From Candidatus Planktophila sp. (GTDB lineage: Bacteria > Actinomycetota > Actinomycetes > Nanopelagicales > Nanopelagicaceae), in the NCBI GenBank assembly GCA_030681675.1, contig JAUXRP010000017.1, forward strand, positions 1 through 64,000: a stretch of 64,000 bases of DNA. The letters are read 5' to 3'. Position 1 is the stretch's first letter; each line of letters begins with the position of its first letter. The notes under the pieces were generated by a model, which saw only the letters and a list, made by a program, of their open reading frames with translations, made no database searches and was not told the origin of the DNA. Positions 48,846 to 58,810 of the stretch are shown here, one piece after another. A program made the translations under genes and the position numbers.

Positions 48846-50159
48846 ACGTTAATCGGTGATGCCACAACTGATTTATGCATTGTCGGGGCTGGTTATACCG
48901 GTCTCTGGACCGCGCTTCTGGCAAAAGAGCAGAACCCAGAACGTGAAGTGATTCTGCTCGAGCGACTCGAAACGGGCGCTGGCGCATCAGGGCGAAACGG
49001 TGGTTTCTGTAGCTACTCACTTACACATGGATTTATGAATGGTTACAACCGTTTTAAAGATGAGATGGCGATTATCGAAGGCATGGGACGTGAAAATTTA
49101 GATGGTATCGAAGCAACAATTAAGAAATACGGCATTGAGTGCGATTTTGAATTCAATGGCGAACTCCGTGTTGCAATTGAAGCGTGGCAGATGGAGTCGA
49201 TGATAGAAGAAGCAGGTCTGCGAAACTCTTTCGGCGATAATGTTGAAATTTTGGATCAAAACCAAATTCAAGCTCGCGTTAAATCTCCACTGTACCAGGG
49301 AGCGTTGTGGGATCCAGATGGCACCGCACTCGTTGATCCAGCACGTTTAGTCTGGGGTTTAGAGCGAGTGTGCATAAAACTTGGAGTAAAGATTTTTGAA
49401 AATACTCATGTGGAATGGCTAGAGCGAACTAATAGCGGAATGATTGTTCATACACCATACGGAAGTGTGTACGCTCAGAAAGTTGCACTTGCAACTAATG
49501 TATTTAAATCACTTGTAAGGCGTGCCCATAAGTATGTAGTGCCTGTATATGATTTTCAATTAGTAACAGAGCCTTTGACGCGCGAACAGTTAGATTCAAT
49601 TGGTTGGAAAGGTCGAGAGGGTTTATCTGATGCTGGTAATCAGTTCCACTATTATCGACTGACGAAAGATAATGAGATTTTGTGGGGCGGTTATGATGCA
49701 ATTTATAATTTCCGAGGAAAAGTGCGGCAAGAGTATGAATCTGATGCAGAAACCTACGCCCACCTGGCGGCGGCTTTTCTAGAAACTTTCCCGCAGCTCA
49801 AAGGAATTAAATTCACACATGGTTGGGGCGGTGCTATTGATACCTGCTCACGCTTTTCACCTTTTTGGGGCAAGGCATATCGGGGCCGCGTTGCCTATGT
49901 ATTGGGATATACGGGTCTTGGAGTAGCTTCAACACGTTTTGGAGCACAAGTAATGCTCGACCTCTTAGATGGCATCGATAATGAACGAACACGTCTTGCT
50001 ATGGTTCGCAAAAAACCATGGCCTTTCCCACCTGAGCCATTTAGATTTATCTTTATTCGCCTTACGCAATGGTCCATAAATAGAGCCGATGAAAAGGGCG
50101 GCAAACGCAACTTATGGCTTAAGCTTCTGGATTTATTGGGTTTAGGGTTCGATTCCTAA
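48747..50159 (+). CDS. FAD-dependent amine oxidase (DAO/PuuB-like)
   Basis: 470 residues. The dinucleotide motif LCIVGAGYTGLWTALLAKEQ (about 43-62) and ATG-like GASGRNGGFCSYS are typical of the D-amino-acid-oxidase fold and of gamma-glutamylputrescine oxidase-type proteins. The C-terminal GYTGLGVASTRFGAQ closes the FAD site. It likely oxidises putrescine or a gamma-glutamyl derivative to the aldehyde used by the dehydrogenase at 36484. PuuA and PuuD are not in the window, so the exact substrate is open. A broken copy of its 5' end is at 41982. Confidence 0.8.
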   Translation: MATIDPSILKHLIYMQPALYWLDEDPLEPLPHPTLIGDATTDLCIVGAGYTGLWTALLAKEQNPEREVILLERLETGAGASGRNGGFCSYSLTHGFMNGYNRFKDEMAIIEGMGRENLDGIEATIKKYGIECDFEFNGELRVAIEAWQMESMIEEAGLRNSFGDNVEILDQNQIQARVKSPLYQGALWDPDGTALVDPARLVWGLERVCIKLGVKIFENTHVEWLERTNSGMIVHTPYGSVYAQKVALATNVFKSLVRRAHKYVVPVYDFQLVTEPLTREQLDSIGWKGREGLSDAGNQFHYYRLTKDNEILWGGYDAIYNFRGKVRQEYESDAETYAHLAAAFLETFPQLKGIKFTHGWGGAIDTCSRFSPFWGKAYRGRVAYVLGYTGLGVASTRFGAQVMLDLLDGIDNERTRLAMVRKKPWPFPPEPFRFIFIRLTQWSINRADEKGGKRNLWLKLLDLLGLGFDS

Positions 50160-50170
50160 AGTTTTACGCC

Positions 50171-50176
50171 TATTCT
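50171..50176 (+). promoter_or_regulatory. -10-like hexamer before the ureohydrolase
   Basis: TATTCT ends 6 nt before ATG 50183. TTCGAT lies 17 bp upstream as a weak -35. It fits a leaderless promoter inside the polyamine island. Confidence 0.4.
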
Positions 50177-50182
50177 TAAGCA

Positions 50183-51181
50183 ATGACCAACCACGGCAAC
50201 ATGTATGGCCCTGACTTTACCTTTCTTGGAATCGAAAGGTGTGATCTAGATATTGAATCTACTTTCGCCGATGCCGATGTAGTAATTGTTGGCGCTCCAA
50301 TTGATAGCGGAACATCACATCGCTCTGGTGCAAAGTTCGGTCCACAAGCGATTCGTGGAGGAGATTATCTTCCGCACGATGGCGAACGCCCACATCTTGC
50401 GCTTCGAATCGATGCATTGAACACGATGAAAGTCGTCGATGCCGGGGATTTAAGGATGCCTGGCGGTGACCTAGTCGCATCCCTTGAAGTGTTAGCTCAA
50501 GCTACCGAAAAAATCTCTCGAGCCGGTGCAATTCCAGTAATTCTCGGAGGCGACCATTCAATAGCTTCGGCCGATGTCGCAGGAATTGCACGACACCGAG
50601 GTCTAGGGACTATCTCAATGATTCACTTTGATGCCCATGCTGACACAGGTGAAGATCAATGGGGTGCATTGATTGGACATGGAACTCCGATGCGCCGTTT
50701 AATTGAAAGTGGAGCGGTGCGTGGTGATCGTTTTTTACAACTTGGACTTCGTGGATATTGGCCAGGTCCAAAGACCTTGGATTGGATGCGCGATCAAGGA
50801 ATGCGCTCATATGAAATGACCGAAATACATCACCGGGGATTAATTTCGGTTTTAGATGAATCTTTTGCCACACTCACCGATGGCTGCGAGGGAGTTTTCT
50901 TATCCGTTGATATTGATGTAGTGGATCCCGGAATGGCGCCAGGTACAGGAACACCTGAACCCGGTGGAATGACTAGCCGCGAACTTCTTGAATCAATCCG
51001 CCGAATCTGTCTTGAACTACCAGTAGTCGGAATGGATGTCGTAGAAGTGGCACCGGCCTTTGATAACGCCGATATAACCGCGATCCTGGCTAACCGGGTC
51101 GTACTTGAGGCGTTGAGTGCGATTGCCAAGCGTCGTTCGGGTGAGAGGTATTCACCTACACAAAACCTTCTGGATCGCTAA
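50183..51181 (+). CDS. speB: Ureohydrolase, probably agmatinase
   Basis: 332 residues of the arginase/agmatinase fold. All metal-binding motifs are intact: GGDHSIAS (about 116), HFDAHADTGED (about 149-159) and SVDIDVVDPG (about 246-255). The length and N-terminal region match agmatinases, which release urea from agmatine to give putrescine. Linkage to polyamine uptake and oxidation genes supports this, but guanidinobutyrase or a related guanidino hydrolase remains possible. Expression is probably from the adjacent leaderless promoter, and dxr begins directly after its stop. Confidence 0.78.
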   Translation: MTNHGNMYGPDFTFLGIERCDLDIESTFADADVVIVGAPIDSGTSHRSGAKFGPQAIRGGDYLPHDGERPHLALRIDALNTMKVVDAGDLRMPGGDLVASLEVLAQATEKISRAGAIPVILGGDHSIASADVAGIARHRGLGTISMIHFDAHADTGEDQWGALIGHGTPMRRLIESGAVRGDRFLQLGLRGYWPGPKTLDWMRDQGMRSYEMTEIHHRGLISVLDESFATLTDGCEGVFLSVDIDVVDPGMAPGTGTPEPGGMTSRELLESIRRICLELPVVGMDVVEVAPAFDNADITAILANRVVLEALSAIAKRRSGERYSPTQNLLDR

Positions 51182-52327
51182 ATGCGTGAAGTAGTAATTC
51201 TTGGTTCGACGGGTTCGATCGGCAGACAGGCATTAGAGATTGTTGCAACACATACAGATTCCTTTCGAGTTATCGCTATTTCATCGGCCGGCGGTAATCC
51301 AGCGCGCGTTATCGAGCAGGCGAAGGCATTTAACGTCAAATTTATTGGTGTAGTAAAAAATGCCGAAGAGATTCGCCGCGCACTTCCAGGTGTCACAGTA
51401 ATTGGTGGACCACTTGCCTCAACCGAGATCGCAGCTATCGACTGCGATGTTGTCCTCAACGCAATAACCGGCTCTATCGGGCTTGGACCAACGCTAGCCG
51501 CACTCGATGCTGGAAATACTCTGGCCCTTGCTAATAAAGAATCACTCGTAGCCGCAGGTGAATTAGTGATGTCGAAGGCAAAAGCGCATCAGATTATTCC
51601 AGTTGACTCGGAGCACTCGGCGATTTGGCAGTCCTCACTGGCTGGAAAAAAAGATGAAGTACGAAGATTAATTTTAACGGCAAGCGGTGGCCCTTTTATA
51701 GATCGAAGTGATTTGCAGGCAGTTAGCGTGGCCGATGCACTCAAACACCCCACGTGGAAAATGGGCGCAGTTGTCACTATTAACTCGGCTACGTTGGTAA
51801 ATAAAGGTCTTGAAATTATTGAGGCGCATTTTTTATTTGATGTGCCGTATCACTCAATTGATGCCGTCATTCATCGACAATCTGTTGTGCACTCAATGGT
51901 TGAGTATGTAGATGGTTCAACAATTGCACAGGCAAGTCCGCCGAATATGAAGGGTGCAATTGCATATGCCCTTAACTTTCCTCGTCGATTAGAAAATGCC
52001 ACTGGCACAATCGATTGGAGTATCAAACATAGTTGGAGCTTTGAACCGATTGACTTTGTGAAATTTCCTGCCGTTGCACTTGCTAGAGCGTGTGGAGAGC
52101 TAGGTGGAGCAATGCCTGCGATCTTCAATGCCGCTAATGAAGTTGCCGTGGAAGCATTTATTTCGCAAAAGATTGGTTTTACTTCGATTCTTCCCCTTGT
52201 TCAGGAAGTCATTGAGGCGAGTCAGAGCCACGCGACATCGACGCTGCGGGATTTAGCCGATGTCAGCGGCATAGAAGAGAATGCACGAACCAGAGCCCAT
52301 GAACTTCTATTACGATTGGCCCCATAA
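51182..52327 (+). CDS. dxr: 1-deoxy-D-xylulose-5-phosphate reductoisomerase
   Basis: 381 residues. The NADPH motif ILGSTGSIGRQALEI is at the N-terminus, with NKESLVAAGELV, PVDSEHSAIWQ (metal and substrate) and LTASGGPF in the catalytic domain. It converts DXP to MEP in the methylerythritol isoprenoid route. ispG is two genes downstream. The ATG abuts the ureohydrolase stop, so the MEP genes may be partly transcribed from the polyamine side. Confidence 0.96.
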   Translation: MREVVILGSTGSIGRQALEIVATHTDSFRVIAISSAGGNPARVIEQAKAFNVKFIGVVKNAEEIRRALPGVTVIGGPLASTEIAAIDCDVVLNAITGSIGLGPTLAALDAGNTLALANKESLVAAGELVMSKAKAHQIIPVDSEHSAIWQSSLAGKKDEVRRLILTASGGPFIDRSDLQAVSVADALKHPTWKMGAVVTINSATLVNKGLEIIEAHFLFDVPYHSIDAVIHRQSVVHSMVEYVDGSTIAQASPPNMKGAIAYALNFPRRLENATGTIDWSIKHSWSFEPIDFVKFPAVALARACGELGGAMPAIFNAANEVAVEAFISQKIGFTSILPLVQEVIEASQSHATSTLRDLADVSGIEENARTRAHELLLRLAP

Positions 52328-53472
52328 TGCAGATACTCGGAATCCTCGCCTTTGTTGTAGCTCTTCTTCTCTCAGTGATGATTCATGAGTTTGGGCATTA
52401 CTTGACCGCTAAACGTTTTGGCATGAAAGTCTCCGAGTTTTTTGTTGGCTTTGGACGACGCATCTGGTCACAGCAACATGGTGAAACCGAGTTTGGAATT
52501 AAAGCGATCCCTGCAGGTGGCTACTGCAAAATCGAAGGCATGACCCCCGGCGACGAGATGCCGATAGGTCAGGAGGATCGAGCATTTTACAAAGCCAGCT
52601 CTGGCAAAAAATTGATTGTTTTAGGTGCAGGCTCCTTTCTTCACTTTGTTATTGGTTACGTACTTCTCTTTACGTTATTTGCTGGGATCGGAACCACACA
52701 AGTTCTACCAATTATTAGCGAGGTCATGAAAGGAACGGCTGCACATTCCGCCGGAATAATGGTCGGAGATGAAGTGACCTCAATTAATGGAAAGCCAGTT
52801 ACTAACTGGTATAAAGATGTTAATGCCATTCGTGAATCACATGGCAAAGAGTTAACTCTTGGAATCAATCGCAATGGCGAGGATTTAATTATCTCCGCTA
52901 CACCAACGTTGGAAACTATTGATGGTAAGACGCGATATTTACTCGGAATTATTAATGAGACAGGTCTTAAGCGAACCGGGGTGCTCACCTCGTTGAAAGA
53001 TGCAGGAATAGTTACAAAGGATTTCCTGGTTGCTAGTATTAAGTCTTTAGCAAAACTTCCATCTAAAGTCCCAGCGTTGTGGGGACAAACCGTCAGCGGA
53101 CAAGAGCGCGATGCAAATGGTCTAGTGGGTGTAGTCGGTGTCGCTCGTGTTTCTGGTCAAGCGATAAGTAGCGATAATTTGAGTGCATTGGAGCGTTTTG
53201 GAACCTTTATCTTAATTATTGCGAGCTTAAATATCTTTGTAGGTCTCTTTAATCTTTTACCTATCCTGCCTTTAGATGGCGGACATATGGCAGTTGCTAT
53301 CGCCGATGAAGTTCGTGCATTTTTTGCCCGCCTTCGAGGGCGCCCGAGACCAGCTGCTATCGATGTCACAGTTCTGACGCCGATTACGATGGTGGTTTTT
53401 GTAATTTTGGCGGCATTAACACTACTTCTCCTAGTCGCAGATATTGTTAATCCTGTCGTTCTTAATCTTTAG
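52327..53472 (+). CDS. rseP: Site-2 intramembrane metalloprotease RseP/Rip1-like
   Basis: 381 residues. Zinc-binding HEFGH in the first helix (residues 20-24), a PDZ domain (about 130-205) and the second catalytic motif [11 protein letters not shown] (about 310-320) with flanking membrane segments define the M50B family. It releases regulatory fragments, often of anti-sigma factors, from the membrane. The order dxr-rseP-ispG is conserved in actinobacteria. The start overlaps the dxr stop (TAATG). Confidence 0.95.
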   Translation: MQILGILAFVVALLLSVMIHEFGHYLTAKRFGMKVSEFFVGFGRRIWSQQHGETEFGIKAIPAGGYCKIEGMTPGDEMPIGQEDRAFYKASSGKKLIVLGAGSFLHFVIGYVLLFTLFAGIGTTQVLPIISEVMKGTAAHSAGIMVGDEVTSINGKPVTNWYKDVNAIRESHGKELTLGINRNGEDLIISATPTLETIDGKTRYLLGIINETGLKRTGVLTSLKDAGIVTKDFLVASIKSLAKLPSKVPALWGQTVSGQERDANGLVGVVGVARVSGQAISSDNLSALERFGTFILIIASLNIFVGLFNLLPILPLDGGHMAVAIADEVRAFFARLRGRPRPAAIDVTVLTPITMVVFVILAALTLLLLVADIVNPVVLNL

Positions 53473-53504
53473 CGGTTAGCCGTTTCTTACGGCAGAATAG
53501 CGCC

Positions 53505-54656
53505 ATGGTTGATTTAGGAATTCCGAGCGCTCCTCCACCTACTCTTTCGCCACGTCGAAAGACCAAGCAGATGATGGTGGGAAAAGTTGGAGTGGGTAGT
53601 GAATCTCAAGTGAGCGTTCAATCTATGTGCACGACGTTAACATCTGATGTAGATGCAACGCTGCAGCAAATAGCAGAGCTAACTGCCTCTGGCTGTGAGA
53701 TTGTCAGAGTTGCAGTCCCAAGCCAAGATGATGCCGATGCTTTAGCTCAGATAGCTAAGAAATCTCAAATACCAGTGATTGCCGATATTCACTTTCAACC
53801 CAAATATATCTTCGCTGCAATCGATGCGGGTTGCGCGGCGGTCCGCGTGAACCCTGGAAATATTAAGCAGTTCGACGATAAAGTCAAAGAGGTTGCAAAA
53901 GCGGCCGGAGATGCGGGCATTCCGATTCGTATTGGAGTAAATGCCGGTTCACTTGACCCTCGATTGCTTGCAAAATACGGCAAAGCGACCCCAGAAGCCT
54001 TAGCTGAATCGGCATTGTGGGAGGCATCATTATTTGAGGAGCATGGCTTTTCAGATATCAAGATTTCGGTTAAGCACCATGATCCAGTGACGATGGTTAA
54101 GGCTTACAGACTTTTGGCCGCACAATGTGACTATCCATTACACCTTGGAGTCACAGAAGCTGGACCGATTTTTCAAGGAACAATTAAATCGGCAACAGCT
54201 TTTGGAATTTTGTTGGCAGAAGGCATTGGCGACACAATTCGAGTTTCATTATCGGCTCCGCCGGTTGAAGAGGTAAAAGTTGGAATCTCTATTTTGGAAT
54301 CACTCAATCTTCGTCAGCGCAAACTCGAAATAGTTTCCTGTCCATCATGTGGCCGTGCCCAAGTAGATGTCTATACATTGGCCGAAAAAGTTCAAGCAGG
54401 GTTACAGGGAATGACTGTGCCATTGCGTGTTGCAGTAATGGGTTGTGTTGTTAATGGACCAGGGGAGGCACGCGAGGCAGATCTTGGTGTCGCATCTGGA
54501 AATGGTAAAGGTCAGATTTTTGTGAAGGGCGAGGTAATTAAAACCGTTCCTGAATCGATGATCGTTGAAACTTTAATCGAAGAAGCGATGCGATTGGCCG
54601 AGGAAATGGAAGCAGCGGGCGTTGCATCAGGCAGGCCAACCGTTGATATTAGATAG
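53505..54656 (+). CDS. ispG: 4-hydroxy-3-methylbut-2-enyl-diphosphate synthase
   Basis: 383 residues. The TIM-barrel N-terminal half starts with the [14 protein letters not shown] segment. The Fe-S domain has [12 protein letters not shown] and [13 protein letters not shown] (the three cluster cysteines). It reduces MEcPP to HMBPP using ferredoxin or flavodoxin. Lack of a ribosome site and a CAGAAT hexamer 6 nt before the ATG (53493-53498) suggest a leaderless start, though the hexamer is weak. Confidence 0.95.
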   Translation: MVDLGIPSAPPPTLSPRRKTKQMMVGKVGVGSESQVSVQSMCTTLTSDVDATLQQIAELTASGCEIVRVAVPSQDDADALAQIAKKSQIPVIADIHFQPKYIFAAIDAGCAAVRVNPGNIKQFDDKVKEVAKAAGDAGIPIRIGVNAGSLDPRLLAKYGKATPEALAESALWEASLFEEHGFSDIKISVKHHDPVTMVKAYRLLAAQCDYPLHLGVTEAGPIFQGTIKSATAFGILLAEGIGDTIRVSLSAPPVEEVKVGISILESLNLRQRKLEIVSCPSCGRAQVDVYTLAEKVQAGLQGMTVPLRVAVMGCVVNGPGEAREADLGVASGNGKGQIFVKGEVIKTVPESMIVETLIEEAMRLAEEMEAAGVASGRPTVDIR

Positions 54657-54665
54657 GCTCACCTC

Positions 54666-56390
54666 ATGTTGAAAATGTCGACGCTATTTTTGCGTACGTT
54701 ACGCGATGACCCAGCAGATGCTGAAGTCACAAGCCATCGCCTGCTTGTACGTGCTGGATATATTCGCAGAGTCGCCGCGGGAATTTACTCCTGGTTACCG
54801 CTAGGTGTGATCACGCTTCGCAACATCGAAAATGTAGTTCGTCAAGAGATGGATAAAGCTGGATTTCAAGAGGTTCATTTCCCTGCACTTTTGCCACGGG
54901 AGGCATATGAAGTAACTCATCGCTGGGAAGAGTACGGACCTTCACTTTTTCGTCTGCAAGATCGCAAAGGTGGAGATTACTTACTAGGGCCAACTCATGA
55001 AGAGATGTTTACATTGATGGTTAAAAGTGAGTACTCATCATATAAAGATTTGCCACTGTCTATCTATCAAATTCAAACTAAGTATCGTGATGAAGCTCGT
55101 CCTCGCAGCGGAATTATTCGAGGCCGCGAATTTGTGATGAAGGATTCGTACTCATTTGATATTGATGATGCAGGTCTGGATATTTCATATCAAAAGCACC
55201 GTGATGCATACATCAAGTGCTTTGACCGCCTTGGAATGAAGTACAACATCGTTAAAGCCGTGTCAGGTGCGATGGGTGGATCTAAGTCTGAAGAGTTTTT
55301 GGCACCATGTTCAACGGGAGAGGACACATATGTCTTATGCCCTAGCTGTGGTTATGCCGCCAATGTCGAAGCCATGGTTACTAAAGTCGCCGCCTCTGAT
55401 CCTTCCGGAATTCCCGCTCTAGAGGAGTTAGATACTCCTAATACTCCGACGATTGATTTATTGGTGGCCGTTATGAATGAAAAATTCGATGGCGGATACA
55501 CCGCGGCCGATACTCTGAAAAACATTATGGTTATCGCAGATGGTCGCGCTCTTGCTGTATTGGTTCCGGGAGATCGTGAAGTTGATTTAAAACGCATGCA
55601 AGAGAATTTAAGTGGAGTGCATGAGCTTCGTGTCTTTGAAGAGGCGGATTTTGCTAAATATCCTCAGCTTGTTAAAGGCTATATCGGACCGCAAGATGTG
55701 AAGGCGTTTGGAATAACTCTGTATGCAGATCCGCGTGTAGCACCTGGTACATCCTGGATTAGTGGGGCAAATAAGAAAGATCTCCATGCTCGATTTGTTG
55801 TTAGCGGGCGTGACTTTATTCCTGATGCATATATTGAGGCGGCCGAAGTACGCGCGGGGGATTCATGTCCAGAGTGCGCAACCGAGATTGTCATTGATAG
55901 GGCGATAGAGATAGGTCATATATTTCAGTTAGGTCGAAAATATGCCGAAGCGCTTAACCTGACTGTTTTAGATCAGAATGGTAAATCACAAGTAGTAACA
56001 ATGGGTTCGTATGGAATCGGTGTATCGCGAGCGGTAGCGGCAATTGCCGAGCAGACATCTGATGAGATTGGTCTTAACTGGCCAGCTGAAATCGCTCCCG
56101 CAAAGGTGCATATTGTCGCCACTGGTAAAGATGACCTGCCCTTTGATACTGCACTCCAACTTGGATTGGATTTAGAAGCGATAGGTATTTCTGTCATGCT
56201 CGATGATCGCCGAGATGCAAGCCCAGGAGTTAAGTTCAAAGATGCCGAACTCATTGGCAATCCTATTATCGTGGTAGTTGGCAAAGCCCTTGCCGACGGA
56301 AACGTTGAAGTACGTGTTCGCAAAAGCGCAGATAAGAGCGAAGTTGCTCTCTCACAGGCGGTACCGGCAATCGCATTACTGCTTACGTAG
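54666..56390 (+). CDS. proS: Prolyl-tRNA synthetase (bacterial type)
   Basis: 574 residues. Class II motifs 1 to 3 are visible: the region around AGIYSWLPLGV, motif 2 QTKYRDEARPRSGIIRGREFVMKDSYSF (about 135-162), and motif 3 near MGSYGIGVSRAVAAI. The long insertion between motifs 2 and 3 (about 225-385) is the editing domain of the bacterial form. A C-terminal anticodon-binding domain follows. It starts 9 bp after ispG. Confidence 0.96.
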   Translation: MLKMSTLFLRTLRDDPADAEVTSHRLLVRAGYIRRVAAGIYSWLPLGVITLRNIENVVRQEMDKAGFQEVHFPALLPREAYEVTHRWEEYGPSLFRLQDRKGGDYLLGPTHEEMFTLMVKSEYSSYKDLPLSIYQIQTKYRDEARPRSGIIRGREFVMKDSYSFDIDDAGLDISYQKHRDAYIKCFDRLGMKYNIVKAVSGAMGGSKSEEFLAPCSTGEDTYVLCPSCGYAANVEAMVTKVAASDPSGIPALEELDTPNTPTIDLLVAVMNEKFDGGYTAADTLKNIMVIADGRALAVLVPGDREVDLKRMQENLSGVHELRVFEEADFAKYPQLVKGYIGPQDVKAFGITLYADPRVAPGTSWISGANKKDLHARFVVSGRDFIPDAYIEAAEVRAGDSCPECATEIVIDRAIEIGHIFQLGRKYAEALNLTVLDQNGKSQVVTMGSYGIGVSRAVAAIAEQTSDEIGLNWPAEIAPAKVHIVATGKDDLPFDTALQLGLDLEAIGISVMLDDRRDASPGVKFKDAELIGNPIIVVVGKALADGNVEVRVRKSADKSEVALSQAVPAIALLLT

Positions 56391-56399
56391 GTTTTATTG

Positions 56400-57179
56400 A
56401 TGGGTGATATTGCAGTTACCACTGGGATATTTCTTATAGCTGCATCATTTTTCGCCGGTTTTGTTGACTCCATTGCAGGCGGCGGTGGTTTAATTCAACT
56501 TCCAGCGCTTTTAATCGGTTTGCCTAAAACTGAAACAGTTACTGTTCTGGGAACTAATAAGTTGGCCTCGGTTTTTGGTACGGCAACGGCGGCAGGATTA
56601 TATCGCCGCCAAATAAAACCCGAGCCTAAAGTTTTGATTGCAATGGCACTACCAGCTTTTATTGGTTCGGCAGCTGGTGCATCTCTTGCCTCTCGAATTC
56701 CAACTGCAAGTATGCGACCCATTGTTTTAATTTTATTAATTCTCGTTGCAATCTATACATGGTTGAAACCAGATTTAGGAGAGATCGAACTTTTGCGCCA
56801 CCACTCAACTCGCAGAGTTCAAATCGCCGCCTTCTCTGGAATTGTGATCGGTTTCTACGATGGGATCTTTGGTCCTGGCACTGGTTCATTTTTGATGCTT
56901 GTCTTAGTGGCATCACTTGGCTATGCATTCATCACAGCCTCTGCGATTGCTAAAGTAGTTAATGTTTCTACAAACTTTGGCGCACTTGTTATCTTTGGCA
57001 TACATGGTGCAATTATCTGGCAGATAGGTCTGGCCCTTGGTGTTGCAAATGTAACGGGAGCTATTCTCGGTTCTCGTTTGGCAATTCGGGGCGGATCGAC
57101 GTTGGTTCGTAGGGTCTTCCTTCTCGTAACTATTGCGCTGATTATTAAAGTGGGAATTGATACTTTTCAAAGTTTTTAG
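56400..57179 (+). CDS. TauE/SafE-family membrane permease
   Basis: 259 residues with about eight predicted membrane helices. AGGGGLIQLPALLI near the N-terminus and the internal repeat GPGTGSFLMLVLVA around residue 160 are the two conserved loops of the family. Members are linked to export or uptake of sulfonates, sulfite or organic acids; the substrate here is unknown. I prefer the ATG to the TTG one codon earlier. It is an extra gene between proS and rimP, which are usually near neighbours in actinobacteria. Confidence 0.8.
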   Translation: MGDIAVTTGIFLIAASFFAGFVDSIAGGGGLIQLPALLIGLPKTETVTVLGTNKLASVFGTATAAGLYRRQIKPEPKVLIAMALPAFIGSAAGASLASRIPTASMRPIVLILLILVAIYTWLKPDLGEIELLRHHSTRRVQIAAFSGIVIGFYDGIFGPGTGSFLMLVLVASLGYAFITASAIAKVVNVSTNFGALVIFGIHGAIIWQIGLALGVANVTGAILGSRLAIRGGSTLVRRVFLLVTIALIIKVGIDTFQSF

Positions 57180-57186
57180 ATAGGAT
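57157..57186 (+). promoter_or_regulatory. Probable rimP-nusA-infB promoter
   Basis: TTGATA (57157-57162), an 18-bp spacer and TAGGAT (57181-57186) precede a leader of about 27 nt carrying an AAGAAGG ribosome site. The -35 lies inside the end of the permease gene. Confidence 0.55.
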
Positions 57187-57219
57187 TAACGTCACAACTT
57201 AATAAGAAGGTAGCTACTT

Positions 57220-57690
57220 ATGTCGCTTCAGGAATCACTTACTGAATTACTCACACCTGCTGTAGAAAACGCGGGATTCTTCCTTGAGCAAGTTCTTATT
57301 TCAAAACCTGGCAATCATCAAATCCTCACCTGTGTCATCGATGGAGCCAAACCACTCAATCTTGATGAGGTAACAATTGTCTCTCGACTAATATCTGATC
57401 TTTTAGATGAAACTGAGCTCATTGATGGGGCATTCACTCTCGAAGTAACCTCTCCTGGTGTTGATCGCCCACTAACGCAGCGCCGCCACTGGGAAAAGAA
57501 CGTCTCTCGGCTTATATCAATGGTGATGCATGACGGTTCGTTGTTGACTGGGCGCCTTACCGAACTTCGCGATGTTGATGCTGTTTTTATTGAAAACATC
57601 AAGGGTCGCATGAAAACCCACATAATTGCACTTGCCGATATAAAGAAGGCTCACGTTGAAGTTGAATTTAGCCGCAAGGATGATAATTAA
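57220..57690 (+). CDS. rimP: Ribosome maturation factor RimP
   Basis: 156 residues. The conserved core DETELIDGAFTLEVTSPGVDRPLTQRRHW lies about residues 65-93, as expected, followed by the C-terminal SH3-like domain. It assists 30S assembly. It heads the nusA-infB operon with its own ribosome site, and nusA follows without a gap. Confidence 0.93.
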   Translation: MSLQESLTELLTPAVENAGFFLEQVLISKPGNHQILTCVIDGAKPLNLDEVTIVSRLISDLLDETELIDGAFTLEVTSPGVDRPLTQRRHWEKNVSRLISMVMHDGSLLTGRLTELRDVDAVFIENIKGRMKTHIIALADIKKAHVEVEFSRKDDN

Positions 57691-58662
57691 ATGCATGTCG
57701 AGATGAGTGCATTAGTTGCGCTTACAACAGAAAAAGAGATTCCGCTTGAGCAGTTAATTCAAGCTATTGAAATTGGAGTACTCACTGCTTACAACCAGAC
57801 CGAAGAGGCTAAGCGACATGCACGCGCCCACTTAGATCGTGAAACTGGAGAGATCTCAATATTAATTGCGCAGTTCAATGAGCTTGGGGAGAGAATTGGC
57901 GAGGAACCAGATGTTCCGGATGGTTTTTCACGAGTTGCAACTTCGACGGCCCGTCAAATTATTAAGCTAAAAATGCGCGAAACAAATGATGCATCCATTG
58001 TTGTGGAGTTCACGGGAAATGTTGGCGATGTAATCTCGGGTGTGGTTCAGCAAGGTCGCGATCCAAAGATGATTAACGTTAATTTAGGTCGCACTGAGGG
58101 TCGCATTCCTCCTCAAGAACAAGTTCCGGGGGAGGTTTATAACCATGGTGATCGCATAAAATGTTTTGTAGTTGAGGTTAAACAGGGATTGAAAGGCCCT
58201 GAGATTATGTTGTCTCGATCTCACCCGGCGTTAGTGAAACAGCTTTTTGCATTTGAAGTCCCTGAGATTAACGATCGCATCGTTGAGATTATGGCCGTTG
58301 CACGCGAGGCAGGGCATCGCACGAAAGTCGCCGTAAAATCTCACCGCGCGGGAGTAAGCCCTAAAGGATCTTTAATCGGACCCATGGGCTCTCGTGCCCG
58401 AGCTGTCATGGATGAGCTTCATGGCGAAAAAATAGATATCGTCGACTGGTCAGAGGATCCAGCGGTATTTGTCGCTCACGCTCTTGCCCCGGCAAAGGTG
58501 GTTTCAGTTGAAATTACCGACTTGGCTGGACGATGCGCCAGAGTTGTTGTTCCGGACTACCAATTATCCCTGGCAATTGGAAAAGATGGACAGAATGCAC
58601 GCTTAGCCGCCCGATTAACAGGCTGGCGAATCGATATTCATCCCGATAATCCCATTATGTAA
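57691..58662 (+). CDS. nusA: Transcription termination/antitermination factor NusA
   Basis: 323 residues. An N-terminal RNA-polymerase-binding domain (about 1-105), an S1 domain (about 110-180) and two KH domains (GSLIGPMGSRARAV and SLAIGKDGQNARLAARLTGW) are present. There are no C-terminal acidic repeats, the normal short actinobacterial form. It controls pausing and termination and helps rRNA antitermination. The ATG abuts the rimP stop. The ylxR gene that usually follows is absent. Confidence 0.95.
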   Translation: MHVEMSALVALTTEKEIPLEQLIQAIEIGVLTAYNQTEEAKRHARAHLDRETGEISILIAQFNELGERIGEEPDVPDGFSRVATSTARQIIKLKMRETNDASIVVEFTGNVGDVISGVVQQGRDPKMINVNLGRTEGRIPPQEQVPGEVYNHGDRIKCFVVEVKQGLKGPEIMLSRSHPALVKQLFAFEVPEINDRIVEIMAVAREAGHRTKVAVKSHRAGVSPKGSLIGPMGSRARAVMDELHGEKIDIVDWSEDPAVFVAHALAPAKVVSVEITDLAGRCARVVVPDYQLSLAIGKDGQNARLAARLTGWRIDIHPDNPIM

Positions 58663-58810
58663 AGAGGGTAATCATTAGATACGATGGCCCCCTGCACTAC
58701 AAATGAAATGGATATGAAAGATATGAAACTCACATGAGCTCGCTACAACTATGAGGTCGAACAACTAGGGCTTGCATGTGCAGAATATGCGGGCCAAGAC
58801 AGGGGAAAAT

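Noticed and set aside
50140-50160. tRNA T-arm-like GGTTCGATTCC
   Set aside because: It is the coding end of the amine oxidase; no acceptor, D-arm or anticodon arm is present around it.
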